61,150 bases of DNA from an uncultured Lachnospiraceae bacterium (GTDB lineage: Bacteria > Bacillota > Clostridia > Lachnospirales > Lachnospiraceae). Within the stretch, counting starts at the first letter, position 1. Each line of letters opens with the position of its first letter. A program made the translations under genes and the position numbers. Location: the NCBI GenBank assembly GCA_947627245.1, contig CANQVH010000015.1, forward strand, positions 1-61,150. The letters run 5' to 3'. Below are positions 32,990-41,717 of this stretch, piece by piece. Under the pieces are notes generated by a model, which saw only the letters and a list, made by a program, of their open reading frames with translations, did no database searches and had not been told where the DNA came from.

Positions 32990-33715
32990 ATGAATCTTTG
33001 GAAAAGAAAATATCTATTGACGGGAGTGATGGCGGTGGCGGCAGCTTTGACGCTGGAGGGATGTGTGAGTCCGGCTCAGAAAAAAGAGAAGGCGGCGCGG
33101 GCGCTTCAGGAGAAATATCAGGAGAGGTTCGAGATCACGGCGTTTCGGGATTCGGGCATTTTTAACGATTACTATACGGTGAAGGCCTATTCCGTGGAGC
33201 ATCCGGATCTTTTGTTTGAGGCGTCGGTGAACAACGAGGGCGATGGTATTTCGGATGCCTATGTAACCAAGCGGGTATGTGAAAGGCTTTCCGAACAGGT
33301 CAGCCGGAATCTGGGCGAACTGCAGAACGACTACTATGTCTTCACACAGGCGATGCTGGAAGGCACGGTGCTCACGGACCCGGAGGTCTCCATGCAGGAT
33401 TACCTGGCGGACGGCCCCAACAAATTTACCATCTATCTGTGCATGGACGAAAACGGCGCTGATGTGAAAAACATCACAACGGCGATGCTCAATATGATGA
33501 AGGATATTTCGGGAATCCGCGGTTCGGTGGCGATTTATCTGGCGGATTCCGAGACGCTGGCGTGGATCGAGGAGTACGTGATCTCGCATGACGATACGGA
33601 AGAAGACTTTTTTGAGAGGACGGATCCGGCATATATCGGATCAATTCAGTTCGAGGATGGGAAGCTGCCTGTATCTGAGGTTGAATTAAAGGAAATGGTA
33701 GGTGATCGTCTATGA
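32990..33715 (+). CDS. Lipoprotein, candidate immunity protein to the adjacent lipase
   Basis: A 241-residue protein with a lipoprotein signal: basic start, hydrophobic stretch and lipobox LEGC (cysteine near residue 25). The mature part is an alpha/beta domain without known motifs. It overlaps the lipase gene by four bases, a sign of coupled translation. In Staphylococcus aureus the type VII lipase TslA is neutralised by a lipoprotein encoded beside it. The same arrangement here suggests an immunity role by analogy, not by sequence match I can verify. Confidence 0.7.
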   Translation: MNLWKRKYLLTGVMAVAAALTLEGCVSPAQKKEKAARALQEKYQERFEITAFRDSGIFNDYYTVKAYSVEHPDLLFEASVNNEGDGISDAYVTKRVCERLSEQVSRNLGELQNDYYVFTQAMLEGTVLTDPEVSMQDYLADGPNKFTIYLCMDENGADVKNITTAMLNMMKDISGIRGSVAIYLADSETLAWIEEYVISHDDTEEDFFERTDPAYIGSIQFEDGKLPVSEVELKEMVGDRL

Positions 33716-35070
33716 ACTATTCGGATGCGGAAATGGTGATAGCTACGCAGGTCGCGTATTTGAATATCAACGGAAATGATTCTGTGGTCAACCAAAACGT
33801 GGGCGAAACTGTGAACTATATTTTAAACAAATATGGAACATACGATTTCTCGACCGGGACTTATACCATGAAAGAGGGAATCCATGGAGCAGACGCGGCC
33901 CAGTTTAATACAGCCCAGAATATTCTGACTCTGAGCGAGCAGAACAACGTGACCTCATGGCAGAATTGGACTGTCATGGATTGCTGTGATCACAATTCGG
34001 GATCCGGATTTTACGGTTGCCTGATCGATACGAGTAACGGAGACGCGATTGTGGGTTGCCGCGGAAGCGAAAGCTATGACATGGAACAGGGGATAAAAGA
34101 CTGGGGAGCTGCGGATATAGGAAGACTGAACAATCCGCTCACTCTTCAGCAGGCGGACGCCACCAGATACATGGAGAGGCTTTATGCGAAATACGGAAAT
34201 TCGTATGACAGCTTCAGCTTTACCGGACATTCTCTGGGTGGGTCTCTGGCGACACATGCGGCGATCACGGCGCCAAAGGGCATGCAGGATAAAACGGACA
34301 CGGTGATCAGCTTTGATGGGCCAGGATTTTCGGACGAATATCTGAAAGCGCATGCTCTTGAGATCAGCCGTGTTGCAGATAAGTTGCATCACTATGAATA
34401 CAGCTGGGTGGGAGAGCTTCTTTTTCAGCCTCCCGGAATCGACAATCGAGTAGTTAAAGCGCACGATGACACAAGGCAGGATTCTGAGTTCATGAACCAG
34501 GCTTGGCGCCACGATACGGTGAATATCGAATTTGACGAGAACGGAAACGTCATGCCAGGGGAGAGGGGAGAACTACAGAAGATCAGCAACCCTATTAGCA
34601 AGGTCATCGAGATAATACCATGGGGAATGAACATGTTGTTTTGGATACCGGCGAAGATGTTCGGGAGTACCCTGATTTCTTTTCTTTACAGTATGAGAGA
34701 ACAGGTGGAGCAGCAGCTGGAGCAGGTCGTACATACGATCGTGGAGAAAGCGCATGAACTGTATGACGCGTACCTTTCCATGGTGGTTTCGGGTGAGTAT
34801 GAGATACGCACCGGCGAGGTTTCCCGCATGGCGGATTCTCTGGAAACCCTTCAGAGCAGAATGAATCGTATTGCGGAAAGCATTCGGGATATCCGGCGTA
34901 ATCTGCCGTATGATTCCGCGAGCGCGTTCTATTACAAAAATGTACTTGGAATGAATACGGTCGCCCTTGAATCAGAAGGGAAAAAGGCGGCGAAGCTTGC
35001 AGATGCCGCCAACCGCGCAGTCGGCAGATACAATCAGGGAGACCAGAAGGTAGCCAGATTGATGAGATGA
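33712..35070 (+). CDS. Lipase-like type VII effector with C-terminal helical export region
   Basis: A 452-residue alpha/beta hydrolase of the DUF2974 (Mbeg1-like) type. The nucleophile elbow is GHSLGG (Ser near residue 174), with an earlier VGCRGSES oxyanion-type strand and later SFDGPGF and HDD/HDT residues for the triad. The hydrolase part comes first. A hydrophobic segment (about 295-325) and a long helical hairpin (about 330-450) follow, like an LXG/WXG targeting domain placed last. This reversed order is that of TslA, a type VII secreted lipase of S. aureus. No signal peptide. It is preceded by three WXG100 genes and a lipoprotein gene, the likely partners and immunity. A hairpin after the stop ends the locus. 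Confidence 0.8.
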   Translation: MNYSDAEMVIATQVAYLNINGNDSVVNQNVGETVNYILNKYGTYDFSTGTYTMKEGIHGADAAQFNTAQNILTLSEQNNVTSWQNWTVMDCCDHNSGSGFYGCLIDTSNGDAIVGCRGSESYDMEQGIKDWGAADIGRLNNPLTLQQADATRYMERLYAKYGNSYDSFSFTGHSLGGSLATHAAITAPKGMQDKTDTVISFDGPGFSDEYLKAHALEISRVADKLHHYEYSWVGELLFQPPGIDNRVVKAHDDTRQDSEFMNQAWRHDTVNIEFDENGNVMPGERGELQKISNPISKVIEIIPWGMNMLFWIPAKMFGSTLISFLYSMREQVEQQLEQVVHTIVEKAHELYDAYLSMVVSGEYEIRTGEVSRMADSLETLQSRMNRIAESIRDIRRNLPYDSASAFYYKNVLGMNTVALESEGKKAAKLADAANRAVGRYNQGDQKVARLMR

Positions 35071-35098
35071 ATGAGTTCTGTCGGGACGGCAGATATGG

Positions 35099-35133
35099 GG
35101 GATGGCATGACAGATTGTCACGCCATCCCTTTC
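35099..35133. terminator. Bidirectional terminator between the type VII locus and proC
   Basis: A 13-base stem with one mismatch (35099-35111 with 35117-35129) followed by TTT. The proC stop codon lies within it. It separates two convergent transcripts. Confidence 0.7.
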
Positions 35134-35912
35134 GTCTTATCCGTACACGCTTTCATTCCGGCGAGGATCGCGTTGCGGAAGCCGGCTTTTTCGAGCGCGG
35201 CGACGGCTTCAATCGTGGTGCCTGCCGGGGAGCAGACCATATCCTTGAGCTCGCCCGGATGCTTCCCGGTCTCGAGCACCATTTTCGCGCTGCCGAGCAC
35301 GGACTGGGCCGCGAGGCGGTAAGCCTGTGTGCGTGGGATGCCGTCGCGAACCGCGCCGTCCGCCATCGCCTCGATCATCATGAAGACGTAGGCAGGCGAG
35401 CTGCCGCTTACCGAGACAACCGCGTCAAGCAGACGTTCCGGCATGACCTCTGTTGTGCCGCAGGCGTTAAAGAGCGACAGAACCTTCTGAAGCTCTTTTT
35501 TTGTCACATTGTCGGAAGGACAGACGGCGGTCACTCCCTCGCCGACCATGGCCGGTGTGTTCGGCATTGTGCGGATCAGCTTGATTTTCTTGCCGAACCA
35601 GTCCGTGATCGTGGCGATTGATTTGCCGGGCGCGATGGAGACGATCACCTGATGCTGTGTGATGCAGTCGCTGATTTCGCGGATAACTTCCTCATAAAAT
35701 TGCGGCTTGACCGCCAGAAAGAGAATGTCCGCTCCGGCGACGTCGCGATTGTACTGCGTGGTATGTACGCCGTAGGTTTCCGCCGCTTTTGAGAGCGTCT
35801 CCTGATGCAAGGCGGAGACGATAATCTGATCCGCGGGGACAAGTCGCTTCCTCAGGATGCCGCCGATGATCGCAGTTGCCATATTTCCACAGCCGATAAA
35901 GCCAAGCTTCAT
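35118..35912 (-). CDS. proC: Pyrroline-5-carboxylate reductase
   Basis: Last step of proline synthesis, NAD(P)H-dependent. The 264-residue protein starts with the Rossmann fingerprint MKLGFIGCGNMATAIIGG. It has FLAVKPQ, IRTMPNTPA and the C-terminal signature region (VSGSSPAYVFMMIEAMADGAV, then SPAGTTIEA) of ProC, at the family length. It is a single gene, convergent with the type VII locus, with a minus-strand ribosome site AAAGGA and a promoter at 35949-35976. Confidence 0.95.
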   Translation of the reverse strand: MKLGFIGCGNMATAIIGGILRKRLVPADQIIVSALHQETLSKAAETYGVHTTQYNRDVAGADILFLAVKPQFYEEVIREISDCITQHQVIVSIAPGKSIATITDWFGKKIKLIRTMPNTPAMVGEGVTAVCPSDNVTKKELQKVLSLFNACGTTEVMPERLLDAVVSVSGSSPAYVFMMIEAMADGAVRDGIPRTQAYRLAAQSVLGSAKMVLETGKHPGELKDMVCSPAGTTIEAVAALEKAGFRNAILAGMKACTDKTKGMA

Positions 35913-35948
35913 AACAGGTCACGTCCTTTCTTTTACAATCATAAGTTC

Positions 35949-35976
35949 ATTATAATCTTTCTTTCCGTTTTGTCCA
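35949..35976 (-). promoter_or_regulatory. Candidate proC promoter
   Basis: Minus strand: TGGACA (35971-35976), a 16-base spacer, TATAAT (35949-35954). Confidence 0.6.
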
Positions 35977-36003
35977 TGAATAAAAATGAAAAATCGCTTT
36001 AAC

Positions 36004-36032
36004 TTGTTATTTTTATCCGGATTCGATATAAT
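36004..36032 (+). promoter_or_regulatory. Promoter of the decarboxylase operon
   Basis: TTGTTA (36004-36009), a 17-base spacer and TATAAT (36027-36032), 45 bases before ATG 36078 and divergent from the proC promoter. Confidence 0.65.
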
Positions 36033-36077
36033 CTTTTTTGACAATGAGCCATATGGGAATGATACAGGGGAGCAACA

Positions 36078-37832
36078 ATGTCCGAAAGTTTACTTGAAAA
36101 ATTGAAGCAGTACGGTGCGTCTGATTTTTACCCTTTGCACATGCCGGGGCACAAGAGAAGGATCAGCCATTTCGAGGATCCGTTTTCAATCGATATCACG
36201 GAGATTGAGGGATTTGACGATCTTCATCACGCGCGGGGAATTCTGCTGGAGGCGCAGCGCAGGGCGGCGCGGCTGTATGGTGCGGATGAGACGTACTATT
36301 TGGTGAACGGAAGCACCTGTGGGATTCTGGCGGCGGTCGCGGCGTCGACGACGAGAGGCGGACAGATTCTGATGGCGCGCAACAGTCACAAGTCATGCTA
36401 TCATGCCGCGTTTCTGAACGATCTGCGCGTGGCCTATGTGTACCCGCCGATTGCAGAGATGGGTGGGACGGCAGCAAATGTGTACGGCGTTTTGGGCGAG
36501 GGCGATCCGGCGATAAATACGGGCAGTGTTTTGAACGATGAAGTTCAAAGGATAAGCACGGACTGTGGAATCTGCGGCAGCATCCGACCGGAGGAGGTAA
36601 GGGAGGCTCTGCGGCAGAATCCCGGCATTCAGGCGGTGCTTATCACGTCGCCGACGTATGACGGCGTGGTGTCGGATATCGGTGCGATCGCGGAGGCCGC
36701 ACACGAGGCGGGAGCGATTCTGATTGTGGACGAAGCGCACGGCGCGCATTTCGGGATGCATCCGTATTTTCCAAAGCGGGCGCTTGCATGCGGAGCGGAC
36801 ATTGTAATTAACAGCCTGCACAAGACGCTCCCCTCGCTGACTCAGACGGCGCTTCTGCATGTGCAGGGGGAGCGGGCGGATCGGGTAAAGCTCAGAAAAT
36901 ATCTGGACATTTATCAGACCAGCAGTCCGAGCTATGTACTGATGGCGGGGATGGACGCCTGTATCCGGTTGTTGGAGGAGCAAGGAGACAGGCTGTTTGA
37001 CGCGTTTGCCGAACGGCTGGAACGGATGCGGGACGAGCTTCGGCGGAAGCTTCGGGTGTTGCGGCTCGTGGACGGGACGGAAGGTCTGACGGGAGATGAT
37101 GGGCTTGTATATGACTTCGATCGTTCCAAGGTCTTGATCTCTACGGCGGCGGTCTCTGGAGAGATGATTTCTGCTGTGCGGTCCGGGCGGCTTGGGCAGT
37201 CTGGGTCATGCGCTGCCGATTACGGAGCAGGCGGCATTAGGATGACCGGATCGGAGCTGGCGGGCATTCTGAGAAAAAAGTACCGTCTGGAGCCGGAAAT
37301 GACGGCGGCGAATTATGTGACGGCAATCATGACTGTTGCGGATGAGCAGGAGGGCTTCGACCGACTGACGGCGGCGCTTCTGGAGATTGATGCGGCGTTG
37401 GCAGAATCGGGCGAGCCGCGGCAGGGCAAAACGGACGGGTCGGAACGCGGCGAAAAAGACGCTGTGGCCGGAGCAGGCAGGCCGGAACGCAGCGAAAAAG
37501 GCGCCGCGGCCGAAGCAGGCAGGCCGGAGCACAGCGAAAAAGGCACCGCAGCTCGGACGCAATACCCGGCGGGCGAGGAAGTCCTGAGTATCCGTCAGGC
37601 GCAGGAGAGCCGGGCGGAGCAGGTCCTTCTGGCGGACAGCGCGGGCAGGATTTCCGCAGACTATGTTTATCTTTATCCGCCGGGAATTCCGTTGCTTGTT
37701 CCGGGCGAGCGGATTTCGGAGGAATTGTTGCTGCGGCTTCGGCAGGAACAGGACGCCGGGCTTGAGCTGCGGGGTATGGCGGACGACAGCGGCAGGCTCA
37801 TTCGCGTGATTGCGGAGTCGGATATCGGCTGA
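36078..37832 (+). CDS. Orn/Lys/Arg decarboxylase family PLP enzyme (YaaO-like) with tandem-repeat insert
   Basis: A PLP enzyme of the aspartate-aminotransferase fold that decarboxylates a basic amino acid; which one cannot be told. Family blocks: PLHMPGHK near the start, LVNGSTCGI, ARNSHKS, VDEAHGAHFG and the PLP lysine in NSLHKTLPS. The C-terminal decarboxylase domain is interrupted at about residues 452-493 by three 14-residue Gly/Ala/Arg/Glu/Lys repeats that relatives lack. It is followed by the guanylate kinase-like gene, holB and ricT, as YaaO is in Bacillus. The insert lies in a loop before the last conserved block and probably does not disturb the active site. Confidence 0.88.
   Translation: MSESLLEKLKQYGASDFYPLHMPGHKRRISHFEDPFSIDITEIEGFDDLHHARGILLEAQRRAARLYGADETYYLVNGSTCGILAAVAASTTRGGQILMARNSHKSCYHAAFLNDLRVAYVYPPIAEMGGTAANVYGVLGEGDPAINTGSVLNDEVQRISTDCGICGSIRPEEVREALRQNPGIQAVLITSPTYDGVVSDIGAIAEAAHEAGAILIVDEAHGAHFGMHPYFPKRALACGADIVINSLHKTLPSLTQTALLHVQGERADRVKLRKYLDIYQTSSPSYVLMAGMDACIRLLEEQGDRLFDAFAERLERMRDELRRKLRVLRLVDGTEGLTGDDGLVYDFDRSKVLISTAAVSGEMISAVRSGRLGQSGSCAADYGAGGIRMTGSELAGILRKKYRLEPEMTAANYVTAIMTVADEQEGFDRLTAALLEIDAALAESGEPRQGKTDGSERGEKDAVAGAGRPERSEKGAAAEAGRPEHSEKGTAARTQYPAGEEVLSIRQAQESRAEQVLLADSAGRISADYVYLYPPGIPLLVPGERISEELLLRLRQEQDAGLELRGMADDSGRLIRVIAESDIG
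37431..37556 (+). repeat. Three 42-base in-frame tandem repeats in the decarboxylase
   Basis: Two close units (37473-37514 and 37515-37556, beginning GCAGGCAGGCCGGA) and one diverged unit before them (37431-37472). They code for AGRPERSEKGAAAE-type residues. Confidence 0.85.
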
Positions 37833-37908
37833 AACGGAGGTTTTCGTTTCCCATCGGACGGCGACTTCCGCCTCCCATCGAACACCTTATGGACGATACC
37901 GCGGGGCT

Positions 37909-38003
37909 GTGGTATACTGGCATCGTGCGGGAAGATATAAGCGGGACGGACGGCCGGATTGCGAAGACCTTCCTGTAGTATACTGGCATCGTGTGGGAAG
38001 ATA
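37909..38003 (+). repeat. Direct repeat of 29 bases carrying TATACT
   Basis: Copies at 37909-37937 and 37975-38003 match at 27 of 29 positions, 66 bases apart. Each holds GTATACTGGCATCGTG, so each could serve as a -10 region for the downstream gene. It fills most of the 200-base gap between two genes. Confidence 0.8.
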
Positions 38004-38032
38004 GAAGAGAAAAGGATTGACAAAGACAAAAT

Positions 38033-38641
38033 ATGGGAAAACTGTTTTATGTGATGGGCAAAAGCTCATCGGGCAAGGATACAATTTATGAGGAAGTGCT
38101 TTCCAGAAAAGAGCTCGGGCTGAAGCCGTTTATCATGTACACGACGCGGCCGGTTCGCGCGAAGGAGACGGACGGAGTGCAGTATCACTTTGTCACGGTG
38201 GAAAAGCTGCATGAAATGCAGGAGAAGGGGCAGGTCATCGAACTGCGGGAGTATGACACCGTGTACGGAAAATGGTATTATTTTACGGCGGACGGGGACA
38301 AGATCGACATGGACCGCTATAATTATCTGGCGCTCGGGACGCTGGTGTCATTTCAGAAGGTAAAGGATTATTACGGGGCAGACCGCGTGGTGCCGATCTA
38401 CATTGAGGTGGACGACGGCACCCGTCTGGAGCGGGCGCTGAAACGCGAGAGGAAACAGACCGTTCCGAAATACGAGGAGATGTGTCGGCGCTTTCTGGCC
38501 GATCAGGAGGATTTTTCGGAAGAAAATATCCGGGGAGCCGGGATCACGCGCCGCTTCCGAAACGACGGCGACCGAAATGTCTGCATGGACGAGGTGGCGT
38601 CGTTTGTCGCCTGCGAGATCGCGCAGGAGCGCGGGAAATAA
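38033..38641 (+). CDS. Guanylate kinase-like enzyme
   Basis: A 202-residue P-loop kinase with GKSSSGKDT at the start, TTRPVRAKETDGVQYHFV (the GMP-binding segment, shared with Gmk) and a lid region rich in Arg/Lys. It should phosphorylate a nucleoside monophosphate, most likely GMP. In Bacillus this place holds tmk; here the sequence is Gmk-like. Relatives often carry another gmk elsewhere, so this may be a paralogue with shifted use. The ribosome site is weak. Confidence 0.8.
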   Translation: MGKLFYVMGKSSSGKDTIYEEVLSRKELGLKPFIMYTTRPVRAKETDGVQYHFVTVEKLHEMQEKGQVIELREYDTVYGKWYYFTADGDKIDMDRYNYLALGTLVSFQKVKDYYGADRVVPIYIEVDDGTRLERALKRERKQTVPKYEEMCRRFLADQEDFSEENIRGAGITRRFRNDGDRNVCMDEVASFVACEIAQERGK

Positions 38642-38770
38642 ATCCGGGAGAACGGGCGCTGTTCTTCCGAAAGGCAGTGCTTCACAAGCACATGAAAATG
38701 TGATATACTAGCAGGAAAGAGAGGCAATTTGACTGCGGCGCAGCGCCGCGCAGGCTTGAGGAGACGGGCA

Positions 38771-39769
38771 ATGGCAGGATTTAAGGATATGATCGGGCAT
38801 AAGCAGGAGATCGCGAATCTGGAGCGCGCGATCCGGACCGGAAAGGTCAGTCATGCCTATATATTTACCGGTGAAAAGGGGACGGGCAAGAAGCGGCTGG
38901 CGGATGCGTTTGCTATGACGCTTCAGTGTACTTCGGACGGCGAGCGGCCGTGCGGGGAATGTCATTCCTGTCATCAGGCGGCGAGCGGCAATCATCCTGA
39001 TATCATCTATATCCTCCATGAGAAGCCCGCGAGCATCGGCGTCGACGACGTCCGCGTCCAGCTTACCGGGGACGTTCAGATCCGCCCGTACAATGGGAAA
39101 TACAAGATTTACATCATCCCGGAGGCGGAGAAGCTGACGGTGCAGGCGCAGAATGCGATCCTGAAGACGATCGAGGAGCCGCCGGAGTATGTAGTGATCA
39201 TTTTGCTCGCATCGAATGAACAGGTGCTTCTCGAGACGATTCGTTCCCGGTGCGTGGTGATGCACTTAAAGCCGGTGCCGGACGAGCAGGTCAAGGCGTA
39301 CCTGATGGAGCAGTTGATGGTGCCGGATTATCAGGCGGACATCTGCGTCGCGTTCGCGCAGGGCAATATCGGCAAGGCGGTGCGGCTGGCGTCGTCGGAG
39401 GATTTTGCGGCGATCAAGGCGTCGGCGATGATGCTGATCCGGAACGCCGGGAAGATGCAGATCAGCGAGCTCATTGATTATGTGAAGGACGTTCAGGAGT
39501 ACAAGGTCTCGATTCAGGATTATCTGGATATCCTTGCGCTCTGGTATCGGGATATGGTATATTTCAAGGCGACGCGCGACATCGACGGCATTGTGTTTAA
39601 GGATGAGCTCAGGACCATCCGTGATACGGTCAGTTACTGCACCTATGAGGGCGTCGAGGAGGTTGTGAACGCGATTGAGAGCGCAAAGGCCCGCCTGAGC
39701 GCGAATGTGAATTTTGATCTGACGATGGAGCTTTTGTTCCTTGTCATTAAGGAGAACATACATGGTTAA
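38771..39769 (+). CDS. holB: DNA polymerase III delta-prime subunit
   Basis: Clamp-loader ATPase subunit, 332 residues. ATG 38771 has GAGGAG just upstream. It begins FKDMIGHKQEIANLERAI and has TGEKGTGKK in place of a full P-loop. A zinc-type cysteine set follows (CGECHSCHQ), then the sensor region KTIEEPPEYVVIILLA and RSRC. It overlaps ricT by eight bases, as in Bacillus order. Confidence 0.9.
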   Translation: MAGFKDMIGHKQEIANLERAIRTGKVSHAYIFTGEKGTGKKRLADAFAMTLQCTSDGERPCGECHSCHQAASGNHPDIIYILHEKPASIGVDDVRVQLTGDVQIRPYNGKYKIYIIPEAEKLTVQAQNAILKTIEEPPEYVVIILLASNEQVLLETIRSRCVVMHLKPVPDEQVKAYLMEQLMVPDYQADICVAFAQGNIGKAVRLASSEDFAAIKASAMMLIRNAGKMQISELIDYVKDVQEYKVSIQDYLDILALWYRDMVYFKATRDIDGIVFKDELRTIRDTVSYCTYEGVEEVVNAIESAKARLSANVNFDLTMELLFLVIKENIHG

Positions 39770-40799
39770 GATTGTAGGAGTACGATTCAGAAACGCGGGA
39801 AAGGTCTATTACTTTGACCCGAAGAATTACGCGATAAAAGCAGGCGATCATGTGATCGTCGAGACGGTTCGGGGCGTCGAGTACGGCACGGTGGTCGGCG
39901 ACGTCCGCGATGTAGAGGATAAGTCCGTCGTCCAGCCGTTGAAGGCGGTGATCCGTATGGCGACGCAGGATGACGACGCCCGCGCGAAGCGCAACCGCGA
40001 GAGAGAGAGGGACGCGCTGAAAATCTGTCAGGAGAAGATCGCGAAGCACGGACTTGACATGAAGCTGATCGACGCGGAGTACACGTTTGACAACAACAAG
40101 GTGTTGTTTTATTTTACCGCGGACGGGAGGATCGACTTCCGTGAGCTTGTCAAGGATCTGGCGTCCGTATTCAAGACCCGGATCGAGCTGCGGCAGATCG
40201 GTGTGAGAGATGAGACGAAGATTTTAGGCGGGATCGGGATCTGCGGGCGTGTGCTGTGCTGCAACAGCTATCTGTCCGAGTTTGCGCCGGTATCGATCAA
40301 GATGGCGAAGGAGCAGAATCTGTCGTTGAACCCGACGAAGATCTCAGGCGCCTGCGGCAGACTGATGTGCTGCCTGAAGAATGAAGAGGATACGTACGAG
40401 TACCTGAACAGCAGGCTTCCGGGCATCGGCGATACCGTGACGACGCCGGATGGGCAGAAGGGCGAGGTCAGCAGTGTGAACGTCCTGCGCCAGCGTGTGA
40501 AGGTGCTGTTCGATGTGGAGGATGAAAAGGAGATCCAAGAATTCGATGTGGCCGATTTGAAGTTTAAGCCGAGAAAGCGCAAGGAAAAGGGCAAGAACAA
40601 GGAGAAGGACAAAGAGAAGGATAAAGAGAAAGACAAAGAAAAAGAGAAAGAAAAATCAAAGAATAAGGGCGGCAAAAAGGCGGCCCGCAGAGAGAATGCT
40701 TTCGACGAAGAGCAAAGAGAGCTCGAGGAACTGGAGGAGCTTGAGGAGCTGGAAGCGCTCGACCAAAAAGAAGGGAAATCAAAACTCGATGAGGATTGA
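39762..40799 (+). CDS. ricT: PSP1-domain protein RicT/YaaT
   Basis: A 345-residue protein. In Bacillus, RicT belongs to the Fe-S complex RicAFT that acts with RNase Y. The PSP1 domain has the conserved GVRFRNAGKVYYFDP start and the cysteine blocks ICGRVLCC and GACGRLMCCLKNE, which bind the cluster in relatives. The C-terminal tail (about 275-345) is a run of Lys-Glu-Lys-Asp repeats followed by Glu/Leu repeats, which is longer than usual. AAGGAG stands before ATG 39762. Confidence 0.9.
   Translation: MVKIVGVRFRNAGKVYYFDPKNYAIKAGDHVIVETVRGVEYGTVVGDVRDVEDKSVVQPLKAVIRMATQDDDARAKRNRERERDALKICQEKIAKHGLDMKLIDAEYTFDNNKVLFYFTADGRIDFRELVKDLASVFKTRIELRQIGVRDETKILGGIGICGRVLCCNSYLSEFAPVSIKMAKEQNLSLNPTKISGACGRLMCCLKNEEDTYEYLNSRLPGIGDTVTTPDGQKGEVSSVNVLRQRVKVLFDVEDEKEIQEFDVADLKFKPRKRKEKGKNKEKDKEKDKEKDKEKEKEKSKNKGGKKAARRENAFDEEQRELEELEELEELEALDQKEGKSKLDED
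40585..40670 (+). repeat. Lys/Glu/Asp coding repeat in ricT
   Basis: Near-repeats of AAGGACAAAGAG and AAAGAAAAAGAG give KEKDKEK residues. The motif is about 12 bases and imperfect; copy changes keep frame. Confidence 0.8.
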
Positions 40800-41526
40800 G
40801 CTCAGGGAAGGGGAACGGCTGGACGATCTTCACCGGGGCGGGTATCGGATTATCCAGAACGAAAAGCTTTTCTGCTTTGGCATGGATGCGGTTCTTCTCT
40901 CCGGCTTCGCGCAGGTGAAGGAGGGCGGCCGCGCACTGGATTTGGGCGCAGGTACGGGTATTCTGCCGATCCTGCTCGCGGCGAAGACGCAGGGCGGACA
41001 TTTTACGGGACTGGAGATTTCGGAATATTGCGTGGACATGGCCTGCAGGAGCGTAGCGCTCGATGGGCTGCAGGAGCGTGTCGAGATCATTCAGGGAGAT
41101 ATCAAAAAGGCCGGAGAGCTGTTTGCCCCGGCTTCTTTTGATACAGTGACCTCGAATCCGCCGTACATGACGGCGCATCACGGACTGTTGAATCCGGATC
41201 TTGAGAAGGCGGCGGCCCGGCATGAGATCCTGTGTACGCTTGAGGACGTCGTGCGCGCGGCGGCGCAGCTTCTGTGCGTCGGAGGTCATTTTTATATGGT
41301 ACACCGGCCGTTTCGGCTGGCGGAGATCATCCGCGTCCTGTCGCAGTACCGTCTGGAGCCGAAGCGGATGCGGCTCGTCTATCCGTATACGGACCGCGAG
41401 CCGAACATGATACTTCTGGAGGCCGTGCGCGGCGGGCGTCCGAGGATGACGGTCGAGAGGCCGCTGATCGTGTATGAGCGCCCCGGCGTGTATACGCAGG
41501 AGATCCGCGAGATATACGGATACTGA
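40789..41526 (+). CDS. trmN6: tRNA1(Val) adenine-37 N6-methyltransferase-like protein
   Basis: A 245-residue SAM-dependent methyltransferase that overlaps ricT by 11 bases. It has LDLGAGTGILPI (SAM site), the acidic end of the second strand in GLEISEYCV, and the N6-adenine signature SNPPYM. This is the YfiC/YabB family; the Bacillus counterpart sits in the same neighbourhood. Target tRNA is assumed from family. Confidence 0.88.
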   Translation: MRIELREGERLDDLHRGGYRIIQNEKLFCFGMDAVLLSGFAQVKEGGRALDLGAGTGILPILLAAKTQGGHFTGLEISEYCVDMACRSVALDGLQERVEIIQGDIKKAGELFAPASFDTVTSNPPYMTAHHGLLNPDLEKAAARHEILCTLEDVVRAAAQLLCVGGHFYMVHRPFRLAEIIRVLSQYRLEPKRMRLVYPYTDREPNMILLEAVRGGRPRMTVERPLIVYERPGVYTQEIREIYGY

Positions 41527-41564
41527 GATCGGCGGCGCCGGAGGGTGGCGGAGCTTGTATTTAC

Positions 41565-41667
41565 CATTTGCGGCTGGTATGTTGTCGAGCGCCGGCAGGG
41601 GTCGGAGGATGATGAAATTTATATGCGACATTTGTGGATGGTATGTTGTCGAGTGTCGGCAGGGGTC
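41565..41667 (+). repeat. Direct repeat of about 39 bases before rsmI
   Basis: Copies at 41565-41603 and 41629-41667, period 64, with only a few differences and sharing TGGTATGTTGTCGAG and CGGCAGGGGTC. Purpose unknown; it resembles the layout of the repeat at 37909-38003 in spacing. Confidence 0.75.
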
Positions 41668-41717
41668 AAAGTACGATGGAATATGGTCTGGAAATAAGAG
41701 ACAGAGGGAGCACACAG

